DNA of 64,000 bases from Parietaria judaica (taxonomy: Eukaryota; Streptophyta; Magnoliopsida; Rosales; Urticaceae), in assembly GCA_954871525.1 (NCBI GenBank), contig OX940864.1:28514001-28578000 (forward strand). Direction: 5' to 3'. Below, in pieces: positions 1-10,657 of the stretch. Made by a program: the position numbers and the translations under genes. Below the pieces are notes generated by a model. The model did no database searches, was not told the origin of the DNA, and was given only the letters and a program-made list of their open reading frames with translations. How positions within the stretch are numbered: position 1 is the stretch's first letter; each line of letters begins with the position of its first letter.

Positions 1-286
1 AAGTATCCAGATGATATGAATCTACTTATTAATAATCGCACCATTTCTAGTATTCGGCTTTCAGGGGACACTGGAAACAACTTAATGCCAAAGCGCACTT
101 GCTTAGAAAGTTTATAAGACTAACTAAATTAATACTAAGAAACCACTAACAAGTCTATCCAGCATTAAAAATACATAAAATCAAATAATCCTACTAGATA
201 CAACACTCATAATAATTATTAATGAAAATGGATTATGGAGGAAGAATAGCTAGTACTATTTATGATTAATTATACACAATTATAAC

Positions 287-1724
287 CTAAACCGTTCCGG
301 GTTTCACATCGCTGGCCGTTATCTTATCGTCTTTTTTATTGGTTTCATCCATTTGCTCGTCAAGGAATTCCTCTACCTGGTTCTCAACTGCTTCAACCTG
401 CAAATAAATATTTAATTACACTCAATAATAGACTATCATTCCACCAAGTATTCTTAATGAAATGATGACATATATACACCAAAAAAAAAATGTACTATAT
501 CATTTTTAAATAAGAAATATAGAGACAAAAACAAAATGAAGAATCATTATCCCTCCTTGTCCTCCACTCCATTTATGAAATTTAAATAATGGAAGTGTGA
601 CATATATAATAATTAATAATTAAGAATACGAGGATGGTAATTGGTAAAGTAGCACTAGTTGTATTTAGAGTGTTACAAACATCACATGCTAATCAATAAG
701 AAAACAAGAATACAAACACTCATCATTGAATTTATCAATTTTATTTATAGCAATATGTCCCTTGATTTTTTATTAGTTTACCCTAGATCTTTACAAGTGT
801 ATTCATTTTTATTTTCTTAAAAATTTAATTAAAGTTATTTAATTCGTTTCATAATAAAAGTTTCATTCTTTTCATAAAAAGAATTGTACCTTATCGAGGA
901 CTTCTTCGATCAAATTGACGTTTTTGACCGTCTGGTCGGCCAAATCTTCGACGAATTGAGCGGCTTTTTGGAGCTTCCCTCCCTGAGGAAGACTGTTCCC
1001 GAACTCATCGGCCACTTTCTCGACTTTCTCCGCCAAATCTTCAACCATGTCCGTCACTTCCTGCGCCGTGTCCACCACTTCCTCTACTTTCTCTGTCCCA
1101 TTAAACTCTCAATGAACACTATATATGTCAAAATCATGATTAAATAGAGTATAAAAAATTAATGATTAATTTCCTACGCTGCAATTTCTGTAGAGGACCC
1201 CATTTGTTCGCCCAAAATGGTACCACCACCGAGAAAAATATACCCACGATCCAAAGTTTCCTGATAATCAATGGAAAGATATAAGATTATCTACAATATT
1301 ATTTATACATACATAAATAAATATGTATAATTGTGATCAGTTGAGTTGGGTTGACTTTTACCAAGATCCGGGTTCAGAGGGATCTGTCTGAATCGGAGGA
1401 ACTCCGGGCAAGAAACCGTCGTTGACTTTCATGGTGTCCCTGAAATGGAAAGGCCCGTTATAAACAAAACCTCTCAGATCTGCTCAACATTAATGTTAAG
1501 AAAACTATATCTATATACATGTTTCTGGTTCTGGCTCTGAGCGATCTCAGCACCGGGTCTCCGAGAAAGCGGCATGTATCGTTCGGGCTCGCCGCGGTGA
1601 AGCGAGCGGCAAGATCGACAGTGGGAGATGGGCGGTAGGAAGATCGACGGTGGGAGCTCGATCGGGCTGTTCGAAGCGCGTGCATGCTTGAGAAGCCATT
1701 GACTACTGAACTCGCCGTTGACAT
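287..1724 (-). CDS. Small plastid-type membrane protein with C-terminal coiled coil, five exons
   Basis: The exons are 1519-1724, 1362-1439, 1178-1260, 890-1092 and 287-397, all with GT-AG introns. Together they give 681 nt (226 residues plus stop) with phase kept across every junction. Residues 1-65 are rich in Ser, Ala and Arg and poor in acidic residues, like a chloroplast transit peptide. A Gly/Pro-rich linker (about 75-94) precedes one hydrophobic segment (about 97-112, containing LWIVGIF and VVVPFW). Residues 124-200 are a charged, heptad-like helix rich in Glu, Val and Lys, and the tail is acidic. The layout fits a single-pass thylakoid or envelope protein with a soluble coiled coil. 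It resembles an uncharacterised family of small plant plastid proteins, but I cannot assign a function. No frame is broken, so I regard the gene as live. Confidence 0.8.
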
Positions 1725-1850
1725 GGCTGTGTGAAATTTTCTTGTGAGCTGATCAGAAAAAAGGAAGCTTTTTTGGTGGTTACAAGCTCATAGAGAGTAC
1801 TCTCTCAAACAAAAATGGAGGACTTTATGGAGTAACAGTACAACATAAGC

Positions 1851-1860
1851 ATTTATATAT
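1851..1860 (-). promoter_or_regulatory. Putative TATA box of the plastid-protein gene
   Basis: On the minus strand this reads ATATATAAAT and lies about 130 bp upstream of the ATG at 1722-1724. That would leave roughly 100 nt of 5'UTR. It is the best TATA-like match in the upstream stretch; no other element was identified. Confidence 0.35.
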
Positions 1861-1925
1861 ATTAAGATTCAATGCACAACAGTGGAGAGGTTAAATATTA
1901 TTATATCGGGTTTAATTGCTTCGTT

Positions 1926-1945
1926 ACGCACGCGATGTGCGTGTG
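1926..1945. repeat. Short GC-rich hairpin motif, copy 1
   Basis: The core is an inverted repeat, ACGCAC-gcgat-GTGCGT, in AT-rich DNA. An almost identical hairpin lies about 810 bp downstream (2736-2755). Hairpins of this kind occur near the 3' ends of small Helitrons, but I see no clear CTRR end or 5' TC end, so the origin is open. Confidence 0.4.
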
Positions 1946-2735
1946 AATTAATATGTTATTCAAGGATATTTGCGGTAAAAAGTATTTAGTTCTATACTAA
2001 GTACGTCCGTATATTCTCAATCTCTTATTATAGCGGCACTAATATCCAAAGGTTACAAAACAATGTAGAGGTATGTCTATTTCTCGTTAAAGCCCGTTAC
2101 ATACGGGACACGTGTACGTTTGTGGTTGAACTTCGAAAACATCAATTATCCAATACTTTTACTATATTAGAGATGTATGTAATTATGTACAATATGTCTC
2201 TAATTTAACTGACGTTAACTCAACATAGACGTAATTAGATTCTCGCTAAAAACAAGAAATTGAAAATACAATTAATAAACTTGATACAAGGTACTTATGC
2301 CACAAATATCATAATACGATTCTTAGAAGAAAAGGATAAGTCAAACTTTTTTAGCTAGAAATATCTTTATATTTTCTATCTATTTATTTAAATGGTGATA
2401 GTGAGATTAGCAGGATAAACAGATAGTTAATGTACAATAATATTCTATATACTAGATGCAAACTGCAAGTTACAAATCGGCGATGGCGTCCCTTAGGGAC
2501 CAGGATTCGGGGCCCTAGGCGGGCGCCTTGGTCGCTTACCCCAAGGGCCGGCCTTGACTGCAAAATTCAACTTTTTTGTTGTATTTCCTCAGCTACAAAA
2601 TACGGTTTAAAATAGATTAATGAATAATAATACTCCATAATAAATAGTCTCACTTCGAGGTTATTATTAAGTAATAACAACAGCCATTTATTACAAGATT
2701 CATTGAACAATAATGAAGAGTTGAATATTATATTT
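1946..2735. other. AT-rich spacer with a GC-rich repeat scrap
   Basis: No credible gene. Around 2485-2560 a GC-rich segment (gggccctaggcgggcgcc, then cttaccccaagggccggcc) looks like a scrap of a hAT-type element common in plant genomes, but no paired end or target duplication is visible. The rest is AT-rich intergenic DNA. Confidence 0.4.
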
Positions 2736-2755
2736 GACACGCGATGTGCGTGTTG
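2736..2755. repeat. Short GC-rich hairpin motif, copy 2
   Basis: Contains ACACGC-gatgt-GCGTGT, sharing the core cgcgatgtgcg with the copy at 1926-1945. Both sit in TATTAT-rich flanks. They may be paired or solo ends of one small element family. Confidence 0.4.
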
Positions 2756-2970
2756 TATATTTTTATATAATATTATTGCTAGGGAAAAGAATAGTCAAAC
2801 TCGTCGATTTTCTCAAATAAAGAGATAATATCTGGCACATGTATCTAATTTTAGACAAAATTAACGAGAATATATTCAAATTCTACTTGTAAAGACCGAA
2901 GTACTCTCAAGTTGCGTAAAAGTATATGTCTTGTGTTTTCTGTTTCTATTCTGTAACTCTCGTTAATTTA

Positions 2971-3067
2971 TAGTGACGTGTCATCGTATCATCATTTATC
3001 ACGTATCCTCATAATAAAAGACATCGAAATAAAACGTGGTAGATAAGAGTATAATGACACGTCACTA
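2971..3067. mobile_element. 97-bp MITE with TA duplication
   Basis: The two ends are inverted copies. The first 14 bp (TAGTGACGTGTCAT) match perfectly and the next 20 or so are related. TA flanks each end (2969-2970 and 3068-3069), as expected for Tc1/Mariner-type insertions, although TA could also be part of the repeat. It is non-coding and almost wholly fold-back. Confidence 0.6.
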
Positions 3068-3850
3068 TATAATAACAGAAAAAAGTAGATATACACGCCT
3101 TAGTTATTTTGACCTTTAGAGATGAAATTCTAGTGTATGATTGTTAATTTTGTTTCAACTTAAATACATTTACCGATAGTATAATGACAAATAGTGAGAA
3201 CGTGAGATAAGTTAAAACAAAACAGATAGTGAATATGTGCATTAATCTATGTGCATTATAGTGTTTTATATTCGTAATTACTGGCCCACTTGCCTGGTGA
3301 GGTGACTCCTCCATTATAGTGTTTTGTTTTGTTTAATACAAAGTAGAAAGAAATTTGGACAGGGTTTCTTTATTACACGTTATAAATACACAAGAAATTA
3401 TAGTGACGAAGATATTGTAATTTTTTTTAACAATCATTGTTAATTGTGCGATTCGATTTTATATGCATGTGGGTATATTATAAAATAGATGAGTATATTA
3501 ATAGATTTATAAAAAATTTAAATTAAAAAACCAAATTATAAAAGGAGTTTTGAAAAAGTTTTAAAAGATTACGTACGAATTAATTTTAAGAATATCAAAA
3601 AAATAATTTGAGAGTAACATATTTAAAAATAATTTTAAGAAGAAAACGATATTCAGTTGTTTGAAGTGATAATCACCTTCATGCCCACCAAATGCCACAT
3701 TCTTGCTGCGATACTGACTGTTCATTCAATTTCAATTTGACATCATTCATTATTATCTTCACAAATTAACAAACTATATATATATATATATATATATATA
3801 TGCTGCAAAATAAAAAGCTTTTGCAAAATATGACATTAATTATGATATGA
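3068..3850. other. AT-rich spacer with (TA)n run
   Basis: No gene seen. It includes a pure TA microsatellite at 3775-3801, poly-T tracts and two copies of the phrase ttatagtgtttt near 3256 and 3316. This is the sequence into which the hAT element at 3859 inserted. Confidence 0.5.
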
Positions 3851-3858
3851 AGCGTACG

Positions 3859-3881
3859 TAGTCCCGCAAATGTAGGAGGGC
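3859..3881. repeat. hAT-1 left terminal inverted repeat
   Basis: Matches the reverse complement of 17267-17289 at 21 of 23 positions and directly abuts the target duplication AGCGTACG. Confidence 0.85.
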
Positions 3882-4240
3882 ACGAATATCCGTGTCTTTT
3901 TTTTTGGCGGACTTGGATTAATCCGACTCCGTGTATTTTTTTTTTTTTTTTTTTCAAAAATTGTGTTTTTGTCCTTGATCTTTTAAAACAAAAACTTTAT
4001 ACTTTGTTCGGGTTTTAGCGGGTTTTAAATCTCAAATTCCAAATTATATTTTAACGGTTTTAACGGGTTTGAAATTCAAATTTCAAATTTTAAATATGAT
4101 AAACATAGAGAGAAATAATGGGCCTCGTTAAAACCTCTCTGAGTCCCTCAAACAGGTGCGGCTCGGGCGAGGAAAGAGCGCTCTAAGGTTTTTATTAATA
4201 AAAAAAGCAAATACAAATATAACGTACAATTACAAACCGA

Positions 4241-5061
4241 TTACTCCGGGTTTGCCACATTAAGCTCGTTGAAATAGTTTACCAACTCGTTGTCTATCAT
4301 TTGATTATCTTGCGTTCGTTTTTCGGCCAAAATCCAATCCTTGGAAAGCATGAGGATTTCGACCAAAAACGCCTTCGTTGACTTGTGTCGAGCCTCCAAT
4401 AGGCGTCCCGCCAACGAGAAAGCCGCTTCCGATGACACTGTGGAGACCGGAACGGTGAGGATGTCGCGAGCCACCAATGATATAACTGGGTACTCAAGAC
4501 GATTTACGTGCCACCATTCAAGTATGTCGAGGCCTTCGTCGGGACACAGTGCCGGTGGAAGGTTACAAAAGACGTCATACTCGTTGATTCTTCGGCGGTT
4601 TGCTCTTCGGGGACGACGACCTCCGGAACTAGTGCTTGCTCTGCTATGTTGTGATGTCGGAATTGACACCGTCGATGATCCTCCGTGCCCGCTGGTATGA
4701 GTTAGGTTGTAAAACACCCGATGCGTCGAATACGTCGTAATACGTCGTCTTGCACTCCTTGTAAAGAAGCCTCATCTTCAATTTCGCGTCGGGATAGTCT
4801 TCGTCAAGGTATGGATCTCCCGTCAATTGTTGCATCATCGCCAAGATCGCCTGCAATTTACCGAGCTTTAATGTAGGATCTATGATTATAGCTGCGCAAA
4901 ACGAAAATGGAATATGTTTCCAATAAACCCTAAATTTTTCAATCATCGGTGTCAAAACATTTGCAAATAAAGGGTTTTGTTATGCTTTATCAAAATGAAC
5001 AATAATATCAAAAATGCAAGCTAAAGCTAAATGAGATGTAGGTTTGTAAATATGAGATAAA
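4241..5061 (-). pseudogene. hAT-1 transposase, C-terminal half
   Basis: The frame at 4241-4717 carries the hAT C-terminal dimerisation signature: LEWWHVNRLEYPVIS, then ARDILTVPVSTVSSE, AAFSLAGR and LEARHKS. The preceding piece (4644-5061, another frame) holds the linker region with MIEKFRVYWKH and a run on DYPDAKLKMRLLYK. A stop interrupts FDKA-QNPLF near 4983, and a frame change near 4700 separates the two pieces. The domain normally dimerises the transposase and helps shape the RNase-H-like active site. The coding sequence resumes on the far side of the Copia insertion at 15178. Confidence 0.85.
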
Positions 5062-5567
5062 GTAACTGTTGGACATATGTGTCCTTAAACAAGATAGTTT
5101 ATCCATTTGTAAAAGATTATGACAAGTCGTTGAATAAAGATGATGCTTATTATGATAATCTTATTATAGTTTCTGGTAGAGTAAAATAGAATGTTTGATT
5201 CCTTAGTTCATAAAGGATGCAATTATGTTATTATTATCACAACAGAGTCAATGTGAGGAAGAATTAATAATCATAATAAATGAACTTAAAATGTCCGTGA
5301 CCTGATCAACTGGGTGGGAGCCCATTAATCGTATAAGGTCATTAAAGTGACTAAGTGATAATCCTATTCTGGATTTTGTGTGTGTCACACTCACTAGAAG
5401 TGCATTAAGTATGAAGTGTCTTCATACTGGACTGGACCTGACTTAAACTCCGGAAGTTATCATATAAGACCGTCACTGATAACTTGGAGTTGAGTCACTA
5501 GTAGATGATCAAATGGATATTCGATCTAAGTCCTGAGTGATCTTGAGTCCAAGCTGCTGGCTTGATT

Positions 5568-5634
5568 GTTCTTTGATTTAACCGTTAAAGAACACGAAAT
5601 ATTACCGCTATTCCCAACACTATTATTTTGGGAA
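5568..5634 (+). other. Twin hairpins in the LTR
   Basis: Stem one pairs GTTCTTT with AAAGAAC (5568-5593). Stem two pairs TTCCCAA with TTGGGAA (5611-5634). Both recur in the related LTRs at 44610-44675 and 54628-54693 with changed loops, and in inverted orientation near 56660-56720, so the stems outlast the surrounding sequence. Confidence 0.6.
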
Positions 5635-7237
5635 CATGATAGTCAGCAGTAAGGGTAGCTTGGTCATAGACATGGGCATCACATAGCTCTCTTCAGAGTG
5701 ATGATGATTCCCTTGATTGTCGGTGGTGAGAAGTGAGAGGTATCCGTGCGCAACTTATGAATCAAAACCATAAGTGGGTCACTCATAATATTACTGACTG
5801 AGTCAAGGATGAAAATGCAATGAGGGGCATAACGGTAGAAACCGCCTGCTCGTGTGTGGATCATCAAGTGAAAGATCAATAACCCGAATTTGATTGTACC
5901 AATGGACACCCTGCTGATATAAAGGGAATAATATATACCGTATCACTAAAGAGTGCAGCCTCGGGTCTATAGTGGAATCACTTCGAGGTTTGACGAACAC
6001 TAGCAGTTCGTTGGAGCTTAAGTGATACGGGTCCATGGTCCCCAGGAAAGCTCCGTAACGGATGATACGTACGTGATTAAAATACATTCTGGATAATGTT
6101 TAATCATTTGGCTTGACTTATAAAACTGAAAGGTCTGTGGCAGACGTCAGATAGTTTTATCGTTAGCGTGGCAAAAGTACCATATTTTGGTACACGAAAT
6201 TAACTGATAAAAGAAAGTTAGAATTTAGATTTTCTATCAGCACCATGTTGTTGGAAATTAAATTCTAAGCAACTTTTCTTTTTGAACCAAGTCATTTCGA
6301 CTTACGGTTAGTGATTTATGGATTTTCTAAGTTTATGATCGGTTCGATAAACTTTGAAATTAAATACATGTCACGAATTTAAATGATGGTGTGGCACCAT
6401 GACATTTTAATGTGTGATATTGAGATCAGGAAATATTAATATAATTTAATTATTTGAATTTAATTATTAATATGTTATTAATAATTAATTAATAATTAAT
6501 AGATTTATATTAATAAATAAAAATATATATTTATATATATATTTATATGTGTAAATTCGAATTAGGGTTTCATAGTATGAAATCCTAGCCAATTCGAATA
6601 ACATGATTTGGTCTTTCCATATTTGCGGCATAAGTACCAAATGTTTTGGTATTTTAGCAAATCCCTAAAATCAATATTATCCATTGGATCGGTTATGATT
6701 TAATATCAACCGTTGGATTAGGATATTGATAAATTCGAATTTGATAACTTGGTGACCAAGTTTAAATTTTCAAATTTGGTTAATTAATTATATCCGTTAG
6801 ATCGGTCTAAGATTTAATCTTTACATTCGGATTGGAAATTAATTAATTATATATATTTATATAATTTTCGAATTATAGATTAAGGATAAAATCAAAATTG
6901 TTTTTAATAAATCTTTTTATATTTGATTTTATCCTAAACTAATTTGATCCATTAGATCGGTTTAAAGATTTATCTCAACCGTTGGATCTAGATAATGATA
7001 ATTCGAATTTTAATATAAATATATATGATAATTCGAATTTAATAAAGATAAGAAGATAAGATTGGATTTTTGATTTATCCAAATCTTTCTTATTTAATTA
7101 AATCCCTAATTAATTATATCCATTGGATTTAGATGAGATTAAATCTGGACCATTGGATTAAGATAATTAATTATATTTAATATATAGAATTCGAATTTTA
7201 GGGAGGGAATTTCTCCAATTCGGTTACGGTTTGAGCC

Positions 7238-7246
7238 TATAAATAG
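7238..7246 (+). promoter_or_regulatory. LTR TATA box
   Basis: TATAAATAG in the context gagcc...gaggctc. The same site occurs at 14597-14605 in the 3' LTR and 48946-48954 in element B. It likely sets the retrotransposon transcription start about 30 bp downstream. Confidence 0.7.
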
Positions 7247-7815
7247 GAGGCTCATTATACACATTTTTCACACCTTTCCCCAGAGAAAAATTCAAACTCT
7301 CCCTCTTCCTCAGGGTCTGCGAATTTTCTCTCTGATCTCTCTTTTTCTGGTTCGGTTTAGGAGACTATTTCTCCAGAAACTTAAAAAGAACCATCAGTTA
7401 AAATTTTGCGACGGAGTCCTGCCGGCGAAGCCCACGCTTCGGTACGAGGATTCCAGGAGAATATCCCGGAAGATCACGGGAGTTTCCCTCAGCACTGGCG
7501 GAGCCCTGCCCGATTCAGAACGCGCAGCCGGAAGTCGTCAATTGAGGTACGGCCTTATGCATTGGGTTAATAAATGCAACCATTTACTGCTTTCTATTTA
7601 TTTCCTATTATGACTAGATTATTAATAATGATTTATGAATATTAAATTACATAATATTTATCAGATCTTGGGATATGGATATTATCCGATATTCGGACCG
7701 TTGTACAGATAACAAGTTTTCCGCTTTAAAATAATTTTTTAAATGTTACCCGGACGGTCCGGAGGTACAATTCGTGATAATTTTCTAAGGAATCCGAGAC
7801 GTGATTCCCAACAAT

Positions 7816-7827
7816 TGGTATCAGAGC
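7816..7827 (+). other. Primer binding site, tRNA-iMet type
   Basis: TGGTATCAGAGC begins 2 nt after the LTR end. It is complementary to the 3' end of initiator methionine tRNA, the usual primer of plant Copia elements. Confidence 0.9.
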
Positions 7828-9652
7828 CATGGTTCAAGGATAAATAATTACGTAATTTAATTAATGGGTTTAAGAACGAATTATTTGATGAATAAAATTA
7901 ATTATTTAAAATTGAAATTTTGATTTAAAATAAGAAAATTACCCGACCTGAAAAATCGGACCGGGTAGTTGGACCGGGCTGCCCTTGGCAGCCCAGCCCG
8001 AGAATGACGCGAACAGGGGCTGCTACTGCAGCCCTAGGTTGTTCGCCAGGGGCAAAGCCCGCGGGCCAGGCCCATGGGCAGGGCCCTCGCCAAGGCCTCT
8101 CGGCCAGGGCAGGGGCACCCGAGTGGGCCTAGCTGGTTGGCCGCAGGCCGCGCTGCTTGGCAGCGGAATGGGCCTGCAGGCCCAGCCCGAAGTGCCAGGG
8201 CAATGCCCTGGCCTTCCCGAGGGCTGTCCCTGCCCATTCCACGGGCACGTGGGCCCGGGCTTAAGCCCGGAGGGCCCACGTGCAATTTTTTATGGGTCGG
8301 ATTTTTATTCCGACCCGGATCCCGTGGATTAATTATTAATTATTATTAATGAAATTAATATATTTATGAATTAAAATTAATTATGATTAATTAATATGAA
8401 TTAAAATATGGATGTTATTTCTGGATAAATAACATTGTCTTATTTTAATTAATTCATAAATTTAAATATGGATGTTATTTAATAATTAAATAAAATTGTC
8501 TTATTTAATAAATTAAAATATGGATGATAATATTCGAAGAATAATATCATTGTCTTATTTTAATATTTCATAAATAATTATTAAAGGGCATTAAAATGTG
8601 TAATGATAATTCTTAGAGAATAAGTATCATTAATTATGAATATTCATCATAGATATAATTTGATATAACCTATTTTCATAACCCTCAAACATAGTGTCTA
8701 TGTTTAGATCATTATTAATATGTCTATATAGGATAGATATAAATAATAAAGAGTAAATGTAAAAGTGTTAATTATTAGTCGGAAAAATTTCAAACGTACA
8801 ATCTTGCCTAAGGAAGAGGGAATCAAAAGTGGGGCCGGTTCACCATCCACTTCTGGGTGACCGGTTAGGACCCCTCCCATCGACCTGGAGAGCGTACGTT
8901 TTGATCTATCACTACCGACGAAATAATAAACACATTTTTAGGGCTTATTTTAAAAATTACGTGTCGTAATAAATGAAGCCAAAATATAAACTTTTAATGT
9001 GTCATTAATAGACAGTTTATATAATAAGTTTTTTAACTTAGAAATTAAAAACGTTATTTCCTAAAAACAATGGCAAGTATAGAATAAAACAAAGGTCTCC
9101 ATTATTACTGTCACAAGGTCTGCTAACCACACCGCCTCGAGTCACCCTAGTGTGTCCATTCCCTAAGGAAGGTGTGCTTGTGGGAGGTTTGACAACGTGA
9201 TAGTTCCAAAAGAATATGGGGACGGAGGAATCTTGGAAATGGACCGCGAGTCACCCTAGAGTGACCATTCCCTAAGGACGACATTTCCAAGAGGATCCCG
9301 AGAACCGAAAATAATGGATTAAGCTTGCACGGAAGTTGGTGCTTCCCGACCGTCTATGGTGATAGTTAATAATCATAGAGGACTTTTGTAGTTATTGTTA
9401 TGAATATTAATTAAGTTTTATGACTAAAACTTAGTTTAACCAAACTACACGGTTGATACCGCGAGTCACCCTGGAGTGACCATGCCACTAAGGACGGCAA
9501 CGACGTGTACAGTCGGTTAAATTATCACGAAATAGTTAAAGGGTTTATTTAACGTTTTTCCCAGAACATGTTTGCATAATGTAACTATTTCAAATAAAAT
9601 ATTTTTTCTAAACATTCTACCTATAATAAAGTTTAATAAGTTTTTTTTTTCA
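7828..9652 (+). other. Element C untranslated leader
   Basis: About 1.8 kb without a credible gene. A GC-rich block (about 7975-8285, many GGGCC/GGCCC words) is followed by AT-rich DNA. Three copies of a motif with core GAGTCACCCTRGWGTG, followed by ccattccctaagga or a close variant, lie at 9135-9170, 9243-9279 and 9459-9496. In the second and third copies GTCAC can pair with GTGAC. Element B has the same three copies. The position upstream of the first ORF suits RNA packaging or translation control, but that is inference. Confidence 0.55.
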
Positions 9653-9973
9653 ATGCCAGTTAATATGTCTAAAGCTATTAATGTCTCGGATGATGAAAAA
9701 GATTCGGTCAACTCTGGTCCTCCATCTGAGTTTGAGCTACCGATATTTGAAGAAGGCAGTGCTTGGTTCAAGTCTGATAATGAATATGAGTTACTCAGTT
9801 TCTTATTAGACCAGTATCCAAACAAAAGTCAATCCTTTAAAGATTCGGTACTCAAAGCCTCGATGGGTGAAATTGAGAGACTAATGAAAAAGGTGAACAA
9901 AGTAACGGGTCTTGTCACTCAAGCAATGGCAAAAGATAACAAACGAAAGACTGAATCGAAAGCTGAACCATGA
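9653..9973 (+). CDS. Small ORF in the gag position (106 aa), unknown family
   Basis: Starts at the ATG shared in position by elements A, B and C and ends in TGA. The product is acidic at the N-terminus, then carries WFKSDNEYELL and a helical stretch with EIERLMKKVNKVTGLVTQ. The diverged element A (48359 onward) keeps the same pattern: an aromatic/acidic segment, EYKML, then EIDRLMAKVRQVTNLVT. It does not look like the usual Copia gag. In element A the frame continues into a Cys/His finger; here that finger lies in a separate segment at 10087-10201. I cannot name the family; an RNA-binding or structural role is a guess from position. Confidence 0.5.
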   Translation: MPVNMSKAINVSDDEKDSVNSGPPSEFELPIFEEGSAWFKSDNEYELLSFLLDQYPNKSQSFKDSVLKASMGEIERLMKKVNKVTGLVTQAMAKDNKRKTESKAEP

Positions 9974-10005
9974 GTTCACAAAAGGGTAAGACCTTTTTTG
10001 AATTC

Positions 10006-10058
10006 GAAATTAGTTTTTTATTGGAAAGATTCAAATCTCAGATCCATAGATTAAAATT
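10006..10058 (+). repeat. 53-bp direct repeat, copy 1
   Basis: Matches 10225-10277 almost base for base (gaaattagttttttattgg onward). The two copies flank the finger-encoding segment and lie within the two intron-like stretches. Confidence 0.75.
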
Positions 10059-10086
10059 CTAAACATTGCAAACGTTTTTCATGACA

Positions 10087-10356
10087 GAAGTTGCTTCTGC
10101 TAAGAAGAAAATCGGAGATGGAGCTTTATGCATTGAATGCTGGCTCAAACCAAGAGCAAAGGGGCACACAATATGCCGAGAACATCTGCGGGCTTGGAGA
10201 GGTAATGACTCTTCTGTTAACCCTGAAATTAGTTTTTTATTGGAGAGATTCAAATCTCAGATCCATAGATTAAAATACTAACATTTGTTCATTTTCTTTT
10301 CAGGATTCAGCAGGAGCTCTGTTGATGAGAACTCAGCAGGAAACGAAAGCAGCTAG
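10087..10356 (+). other. Finger-encoding segment with intron-like flanks
   Basis: The frame at 10087-10201 encodes CIEC, then eight residues, H, two residues and C (C-X2-C-X8-H-X2-C), followed by basic residues. Element A has the same spacing at 48717-48770. The segment is bounded by ...ttttcatgacag before and G|GTAATG after. A second acceptor (ttttcttttcag) at 10303 would extend the frame to a TAG at 10354-10356. The upstream donor candidate is GTAAG at 9986. The frame from the upstream ORF is blocked by the TGA at 9971, so splicing here is unproven. Confidence 0.45.
10225..10277 (+). repeat. 53-bp direct repeat, copy 2
   Basis: Near-identical to 10006-10058 and lies between the GTAATG donor-like site and the acceptor-like site at 10303. 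Confidence 0.75.
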
Positions 10357-10657
10357 TACTCGAGTGTCTCGAAGAAGGAAGCATGCTTTGAGTTTATATT
10401 CGATTTAAGTTTATTGTTATCATTAATTATGCATTGTTAAAAACTCGATTTATTTTTGGATATTGATTGCATGGAATGATTCTTAATTAATAAAGTTTTT
10501 CGAATTATTTTGCAATATCCAGATAAATAGAGTGACAGTTATTTCATCTATAGTCTTTAATTACTCTAATTGATTTATTTAGATCAAATGTCATTTTTAA
10601 TCATGATGGTTAATAGAGAATGAAATTAGAGGAATTTATTCACAAATGGGATCTTGT

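Larger units (their letters stand above)
5067..7813 (+). repeat. Element C 5' LTR (2747 bp)
   Basis: Very long for a Copia LTR. It contains two tight hairpins (5568-5593 and 5611-5634), AT-rich U3 repeats built on CCRTTGGAT (about 6690-7175), a TATA box at 7238-7246 and a GC-richer R/U5 ending CCCAACA. Confidence 0.92.

Noticed and set aside
5679..6087. Minus-strand frames in the LTR, repeated at 13037-13445
   Set aside because: They recur only because the LTR is duplicated; no motif, and they are broken in the LTRs of elements A and B.
7985..8349. Overlapping Gly/Pro/Ala-rich frames on both strands
   Set aside because: GC-rich leader of element C; the equivalent leader blocks in elements A and B have no matching frame.
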